Shown: positions 15,746 through 19,562 of the stretch, in pieces
How positions within the stretch are numbered: the stretch's first letter is position 1
Layout of the letters: every line of letters begins with the position of its first letter
Origin: Acholeplasmataceae bacterium
GTDB lineage: Bacteria; Bacillota_I; Bacilli_A; Acholeplasmatales; Acholeplasmataceae
Reading direction: 5' to 3'
Length of the DNA stretch: 19,562 nucleotides
Assembly (NCBI GenBank): GCA_023230825.1
Contig: JALNWO010000016.1
Span: forward strand, 1-19,562
Position numbers and translations under genes: made by a program
Notes under the pieces: model-generated
Database searches by the model: none
What the model was told of the DNA's origin: nothing
Seen by the model: only the letters and a program-made list of their open reading frames with translations

Positions 15746-16453
15746 ATGAATCCAGTGATGACATATCGAAGAACGAGAAGAAGAACGAATCAACTAATCT
15801 TACTCATCTTGTTATTACTCGCCATGATTTCAGCAGCCATCATCTTCCTAACGTTTTACGGACTGAATACCGGTAACTTCATTATCGGGATTGAACAAGA
15901 TGCTTATAATAAAAACATTTCGATTGCGGAAACACCGGATGCGACCGACAATCAAAAAACGTTGTTTATCCAAACGATGCCAATTTATCCTTTCGATTTC
16001 GCTATTATTCATGCCAATTTAGATCAATTTACAGAAGTCGATGGGGTTGTTGAAGAGTTTAAACGAAACTCAGTCGCTGTAACCTTTTATATTAAAAACG
16101 AATTATCAAACCTTTCTTATGATTTAAACTACTATATTAACTTAAAAGAAGTACGCCACGATAGTAACGAACTGCAAAACGTAAAAATCTTAATGGTCGT
16201 TGATGGTGAGAAAAGACTGTATCATCAAGAAGAGCATAACCTTGTCAATTATGGTAGTGATTACATCGTCACCAACTTTAGAGAAGGAAGCCGGATTGTA
16301 ACAGGTAAAATAAATGAACTTGAAGCCGGTGGTGTCAAAAAGATAACAATCATCTTATGGTATGAAGGTCGTCAAATCGATGAAGAAGATGTCTTGGAAG
16401 CTTTAAAACTTCAAGTTGTCTTTGAGATTGATGAACCAGGTGAAGGCGTATGA
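15746..16453 (+). CDS. Membrane-anchored surface protein, first gene of riboswitch 1 operon
   Basis: The protein has 235 residues, with an Arg-rich N terminus (YRRTRRRTNQ, 7-16), one strong hydrophobic helix (about 17-40) and an extracellular beta-rich region. No SipW-type A-W cleavage motif follows the helix, so it probably stays in the membrane as an anchor. The C terminus, ILWYEGRQIDEEDVLEALKL, is a variant of the W-x-E-G-W-D signature of the two following surface proteins, ending like them in a hydrophobic strand with Phe226. This suggests the same beta-sandwich fold and an accessory role, perhaps like TapA in Bacillus fibres, though no TapA similarity is visible. AAAGGAGGTG (15731-15740) is a very strong ribosome site. 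The stop overlaps the next start (ATGA). Confidence 0.7.
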   Translation: MNPVMTYRRTRRRTNQLILLILLLLAMISAAIIFLTFYGLNTGNFIIGIEQDAYNKNISIAETPDATDNQKTLFIQTMPIYPFDFAIIHANLDQFTEVDGVVEEFKRNSVAVTFYIKNELSNLSYDLNYYINLKEVRHDSNELQNVKILMVVDGEKRLYHQEEHNLVNYGSDYIVTNFREGSRIVTGKINELEAGGVKKITIILWYEGRQIDEEDVLEALKLQVVFEIDEPGEGV

Positions 16454-17373
16454 CAAAGTTAAAGTGGTTAATGGTCGCACTCCTCGCAACCCTTACAACC
16501 TTATTTACAAGCGTCTTTGCATGGCTTCAAGTGAGTAACATTAACATCTTAGAAGATTTATCGTTAGAAGTTGGTGTCGGTGATACTTTAGAAATCTCAT
16601 TAGACGGGATTAACTTCGGTAAATCAATTGATAAAGCAATGACTCATGAGTTATTAAAAAATTTAGTGTTTACTGATATTACAACAAATGATAACATCAA
16701 CTTTTATAAAGGTCCTAACTTAAAAGGGAAAGTCGCTGAAAGAAATGTGGATTACATTGGTTTAGATATTTGGTTTCGAGTGGCTTTAGAACCAGGTGTT
16801 CCTGAAGAAGATGTTTTTAAAGAAATTTATTTAGTCAATCATTTAGATATCACCTATCAAGATGCCAAGTCATCTCCATCAAGAGGAACGTATATTACAT
16901 CAGAAGGACGCATGTGGCAAGCAGACTTTACGTTTGATAACGGGCATCAGATCGTTGAAAAAGGAAAGATTGCCAAGTATTATGCTAAAGACGCGATGCG
17001 TATCGGCGTCACAAGTCTTCATAACACGTTCATTTATGATACGAGTGAAAATGAAGAAAGAGGGTTTGGAAGAGAGTACGGTGCTTTTGAATATTACAAT
17101 ATGAAGACGACCCAGAAGAACTTAGAACTTCCTGACGTCTACCCAGAAACGATTTATCAACTGTCCAGAGAATATCCCAATACAGGGATTATGGATGGCA
17201 CAAGATCTTTAGTTGTCATCTTAGAAAAAGCAGGCGATTACTGGCAAGGCAAAGCCACCATTAATATATGGATTGAAGGTTGGGATGCCGATGCATTTGA
17301 TGCCATCTTAAAGGATCATATCTTAATTCAACTTGAATTCCAAGCTGCTTGGCACTTAGATAATGAAGGATAA
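16450..17373 (+). CDS. TasA/camelysin-like secreted surface protein
   Basis: The N-terminal signal segment (about 1-24) ends in SVFAWLQ, like the A-W junction of SipW-processed proteins such as TasA and camelysin; cleavage is expected near Ala24. The mature 280 residues are beta-rich and cysteine-free. The C terminus has IWIEGWDADAFDAIL (273-287) followed by a strand ending LEFQ, the same signature as the protein at 17694. Its start overlaps the upstream stop (ATGA), so the two are translationally coupled and share riboswitch 1. I infer an extracellular fibre or surface-layer subunit. A plain secreted protein that needs SipW but forms no fibre cannot be excluded. No terminator is visible before riboswitch 2. 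Confidence 0.72.
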   Translation: MTKLKWLMVALLATLTTLFTSVFAWLQVSNINILEDLSLEVGVGDTLEISLDGINFGKSIDKAMTHELLKNLVFTDITTNDNINFYKGPNLKGKVAERNVDYIGLDIWFRVALEPGVPEEDVFKEIYLVNHLDITYQDAKSSPSRGTYITSEGRMWQADFTFDNGHQIVEKGKIAKYYAKDAMRIGVTSLHNTFIYDTSENEERGFGREYGAFEYYNMKTTQKNLELPDVYPETIYQLSREYPNTGIMDGTRSLVVILEKAGDYWQGKATINIWIEGWDADAFDAILKDHILIQLEFQAAWHLDNEG

Positions 17374-17449
17374 TAAATAAAAATAAAGCCTTCATAAAGC
17401 CAAGAACAGTACAAAATGCATAAAAAATGCAAAAATGAGTTTAATTTTG

Positions 17450-17478
17450 TTGACAAATATAAAAAAGTATGATAATTT
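17450..17478 (+). promoter_or_regulatory. Promoter upstream of riboswitch 2
   Basis: TTGACA (17450-17455) is followed by an AT-rich -10 region, with TAATTT at 17473 (17-bp spacing) or GATAAT at 17471 (15-bp). It shares the TTGACA ... AAAAAAGTATGATA pattern with the promoter of riboswitch 1. The preceding 17374-17449 holds no gene or terminator that I can see. Confidence 0.6.
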
Positions 17479-17498
17479 TATAGTACATCGTGAATAAC

Positions 17499-17573
17499 TA
17501 TGTAAAAGGCAAAGCTAGGGGAACCTAGTGACGCAAAGCTATAGGGTCCATTAAAAGGATAGCCAGTTGTCAT
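17499..17573 (+). promoter_or_regulatory. c-di-GMP-I (GEMM-I) riboswitch aptamer, copy 2
   Basis: All 75 bases are identical to copy 1 (15624-15698), including the variable P3 loop ATTAAAA. The key G before CAAA is at 17509. It controls the gene at 17694. The remainder of the interval 17374-17693 holds the promoter, the terminator arm and an AT-rich leader with a strong ribosome site. Confidence 0.93.
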
Positions 17574-17595
17574 TCCATTTGACATCTGGCTTTTT
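17561..17595 (+). terminator. Riboswitch 2 expression-platform terminator
   Basis: AGCCAGTTGTCA (17561-17572) pairs with TGACATCTGGCT (17580-17591) with one T-T mismatch, followed by TTTTT. The 5' arm is shared with the aptamer as in copy 1. The 3' arm and loop differ from copy 1, yet the pairing is kept. Confidence 0.88.
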
Positions 17596-17693
17596 GTTTT
17601 CTTAAATAAAAAAGAAGAAAACACTGAAATTAGGTTAAGATAGCGAAAGCTAATTAAAAAAAATATATATATTATATAAGGAGAGAATAGAAA

Positions 17694-18671
17694 ATGAGAA
17701 ACTTTTCAAAAAAGATTATTACTTCAGTCTTAACATTAGTACTTACAGTGGTCGCATTGGGTACGGGAGTGTTTGCTTGGTTTTCAATGAATACTAAAAC
17801 CGAGGCAACTGGCTTGAATGGTTCTGCAGAGGCAGCTACAGGTGGTTTTTATATCTCAATGACTGGCGCTAAAGGAAGTTGGGGAAACGTAGTTGAATTA
17901 AATACACTTCCAAATAAAGGTTTTAGAGTCCTTAATGATGTATTTACAGATTTAACATCAACAGATGGCATCATTATTAATAAAATTGATTTTGAACACT
18001 CAGATAATGCTATGATTGGTGGAGGAGCAAGTGCTGCTTCTGGTTACATGGAATTTCCTCTTTACTTTTTGACAGGCAATGATTATTTTCATGTTTATCT
18101 AACAAAACTTGAATTTGTTTCCCAAGGACTAACATCATGGAGTGCTGAAAAAGATGTAGACAACGGTGCAGGTCGTGTAGTAACTGTAGGTGACCTAATG
18201 GAATCTGATATTATTAATGCAATTAGAGTTTCTTTCCAAGAAGTTGGCTGGGCAGAACAAAATGCACCTACAAATGATGCTTCCACCGCATTTATTTTTG
18301 AACAAGAGGCGAGCGGTGATAACATGGGTGCTAATCCAAAATTATTTGGAAATACAACAGGATTTGGAGGAATTGGAACTAACTTTGCATTATTATATTA
18401 TAACGCAGTTAATCCAGGAACATTGTTAACTCTTCCCAACGCTAGAGGCGATATCGTAGTTGGAAATGATGGCGTTGTAAGTCAAAAATTACTTGAAACA
18501 ACAGCTTTAGGTGATGCTTCAGAAGTTGCCGATGGTTTGGATGAAACATTTACTCACGGTGGTAAAGTTATGGTTCGTGTTTGGCTAGAAGGCTGGGACC
18601 AAGAAGCATTTAACGCATTATTCGGTGGCGAAGTAACTATTAATATGACATTTGAAGTTGATAATCAATAA
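17694..18671 (+). CDS. TasA-like secreted surface protein, probable major subunit
   Basis: The signal segment (about 1-28) ends GTGVFAWFSMN (23-33), a textbook SipW-type processing region with cleavage expected after Ala28. The mature part is about 297 residues, rich in Gly, Ala, Asn and Thr, without cysteine, and beta-strand-rich. The C terminus has WLEGWDQEAFNALF (297-310) and a last strand TINMTFEV, the signature shared with the protein at 16450. AAGGAGAG (17678-17685) lies 8 nt before the ATG. It has its own promoter and c-di-GMP riboswitch, and the following hairpin separates it from the peptidase gene, so it may be the most abundant product of the locus. The partial gene at the window end is a close paralogue. 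Fibre formation is inferred from TasA and not shown here. Confidence 0.78.
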   Translation: MRNFSKKIITSVLTLVLTVVALGTGVFAWFSMNTKTEATGLNGSAEAATGGFYISMTGAKGSWGNVVELNTLPNKGFRVLNDVFTDLTSTDGIIINKIDFEHSDNAMIGGGASAASGYMEFPLYFLTGNDYFHVYLTKLEFVSQGLTSWSAEKDVDNGAGRVVTVGDLMESDIINAIRVSFQEVGWAEQNAPTNDASTAFIFEQEASGDNMGANPKLFGNTTGFGGIGTNFALLYYNAVNPGTLLTLPNARGDIVVGNDGVVSQKLLETTALGDASEVADGLDETFTHGGKVMVRVWLEGWDQEAFNALFGGEVTINMTFEVDNQ

Positions 18672-18695
18672 TTGATTATAGAGCTAGTTATTTTT

Positions 18696-18715
18696 AAGGG
18701 GGCCTTTGCCCCCTT
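18696..18715 (+). other. GC-rich hairpin without U-run between subunit and peptidase genes
   Basis: AAGGGGGC (18696-18703) pairs perfectly with GCCCCCTT (18708-18715) around the loop CTTT. No T run follows, so full termination is unlikely. It may protect the upstream mRNA end or partly stop transcription, letting the subunit exceed the peptidase. Confidence 0.7.
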
Positions 18716-18742
18716 GGCTCATTGCCAGGTTAAGGAGATAAA

Positions 18743-19438
18743 GTGGAAATAATGGAAAAAAACAAAAAAACATCTATGAAAGTCTTAAGTATCATCGGTA
18801 ATGTCGTTTTCTATGTTCTGATTGCTGTTTTATTACTGTTTTCAATTAGTAATATTTCTAGTAAAAGAGAAGATGATATTCCAGCAGTCTTTAGCCGTGG
18901 ATTTGTCAATGTCTTGTCAAGCTCCATGGATGGTAATGAAACAAACTATCGGGTCAATTCGTTTAAAAAAGATGCCTTAATTTTTGTAAAGATCTTAAAC
19001 GACGAAAGTAAAGCACAACTTCAAGTGGGTGATGTTGTTGTCTTTTGGGGTCAGTTGAGCCCAACAGATCCGACTGTTAAAGCCTTTGTAATTCACCGGA
19101 TCATCGAGATTGATGGTAACCAAATTACAACACAAGGGGATAACCCCATTACAAATGCAACCATCACTGAAACTCACGACTTAAGAGCCATTAAGGCTGT
19201 TGCTACTAGCAAAGTTGAAGGTATCGGTGGTGCCATTGGTTATTTACAAAGTCCTACAGGCTTTTTAATCTTTGTTGTTGTACCTTTGATCTTATTAGTT
19301 GTCTTTGAGACAGTGATTTTGATTCGATTTATTTTACAAAGAAACAAAGTGAAATTAGAAGCAGAATATGCATTAGAAAAAGAAAGACTCAAAGCTGAGT
19401 TAATGGAAGAAATTAAGAAGCGGGAAAAAGAAGAATGA
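18743..19438 (+). CDS. sipW: SipW-type (ER-type, S26B) signal peptidase I
   Basis: This is a dedicated membrane peptidase that removes signal peptides of TasA/camelysin-type proteins. Helices lie at about 15-37 and 173-195. The catalytic serine is in LSSSMDG (Ser61) and the base is histidine in VIHR (His118), the Ser-His dyad of the ER/archaeal type rather than Ser-Lys. GDVVVFWG (96-103) and QGDNP (131-135) are the conserved companion motifs. Residues 196-231 form a highly charged, coiled-coil-like cytoplasmic tail rich in Glu and Lys. GTG 18743 lies 5 nt after AAGGAG (18732-18737) and is preferred to ATG 18752, which is 14 nt away. The stop overlaps the next start (ATGA). Its neighbours are its likely substrates. 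Confidence 0.9.
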   Translation: MEIMEKNKKTSMKVLSIIGNVVFYVLIAVLLLFSISNISSKREDDIPAVFSRGFVNVLSSSMDGNETNYRVNSFKKDALIFVKILNDESKAQLQVGDVVVFWGQLSPTDPTVKAFVIHRIIEIDGNQITTQGDNPITNATITETHDLRAIKAVATSKVEGIGGAIGYLQSPTGFLIFVVVPLILLVVFETVILIRFILQRNKVKLEAEYALEKERLKAELMEEIKKREKEE

Positions 19439-19562
19439 AAACAAGCCAAAGAGCTATCAAGTTAATCGTTACACTGACATTAACCCTTGTCGCTCTTGGT
19501 ACAGGCGTCCTTGCGTGGTTCTCAATGAACACAAGAGCAATCGCTTCTGGATTAGAAGGGTA
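19435..19562 (+). CDS. TasA-like secreted surface protein (partial, cut by window end)
   Basis: The 42 visible codons give a signal segment with VALGTGVLAWFSMNTRAIAS, close to the N terminus of the protein at 17694 (VALGTGVFAWFSMNTKTEAT), with cleavage expected after Ala27. It starts inside the sipW stop (ATGA), so it is translationally coupled to the peptidase. It is a further probable SipW substrate; its length and C terminus are outside the window. Confidence 0.8.
   Translation, partial: MKTSQRAIKLIVTLTLTLVALGTGVLAWFSMNTRAIASGLEG

Noticed and set aside
1..19562. UGA read as tryptophan, as in many mycoplasmas
   Set aside because: Genes end cleanly at TGA with correctly placed downstream ribosome sites, and no in-frame TGA interrupts conserved domains; tryptophan is TGG.
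1..19562. CRISPR array
   Set aside because: No regularly spaced repeats were found. The repeats present are the two riboswitches, the 38-bp pair and the short pdh tandem.

Overview
The window reads as a low-GC chromosomal segment of a Firmicutes/Mycoplasmatota-type bacterium. Strong AGGAGG ribosome sites, occasional GTG/TTG starts, classical TTGACA/TATAAT promoters and hairpin-plus-U-run terminators fit this. TGA is used as a real stop (feoB, pdhC, the first surface-protein gene, sipW), so the code is standard. An Acholeplasma- or Izemoplasma-like organism would fit, but nothing here proves that placement. All genes are on the + strand.

Layout. (1) 1-2154: end of an iron(II)-uptake operon: a few codons of a probable FeoA, FeoB, a 38-residue FeoB-associated Cys-rich membrane protein, then a terminator. 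(2) 2289-7104: a promoter, the four-gene pyruvate dehydrogenase operon (E1alpha, E1beta, E2, E3) and a terminator. (3) 7121-8188: a promoter, a diacylglycerol-kinase-family lipid kinase, and a tRNA-Thr(CGU) only 3 nt after its stop codon. (4) About 8189-10088: an AT-rich accessory patch just behind the tRNA 3' end. It holds an inverted-repeat remnant, an AAA_14/DUF4143 ATPase whose promoter lies in a 38-bp palindromic element, a second copy of that element after the gene, a CPCC-type cysteine-rich pseudogene broken by one in-frame TAA, and a fold-prone stretch ending in a terminator. (5) 10268-11765: a lipoprotein with a bacterial Ig-like segment. (6) 11842-15564: a two-gene c-di-GMP operon, first a membrane GGDEF-EAL protein with an intact phosphodiesterase site and a broken GGDEF motif, then a membrane GGDEF-EAL protein with both sites broken. 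(7) 15577-19562: a surface-fibre locus with two c-di-GMP-I (GEMM) riboswitches whose 75-nt aptamer regions are identical. Each is followed by a terminator that shares bases with the aptamer. The first leads into a membrane-anchored protein and a TasA/camelysin-like protein. The second leads into a probable major TasA-like subunit, a SipW-type signal peptidase and another TasA-like gene cut by the window edge.

How it fits together. Regions 6 and 7 look like a compact c-di-GMP circuit: an enzyme that should destroy c-di-GMP, a catalytically dead relative that could sense it, two riboswitches that by their geometry should turn transcription on when c-di-GMP is bound, and the output, SipW-processed surface proteins sharing a C-terminal W-x-E-G-W-D signature with their own dedicated peptidase. 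This is the most interesting system in the window. The second point of interest is the small accessory patch with its duplicated palindromic promoter/operator element.
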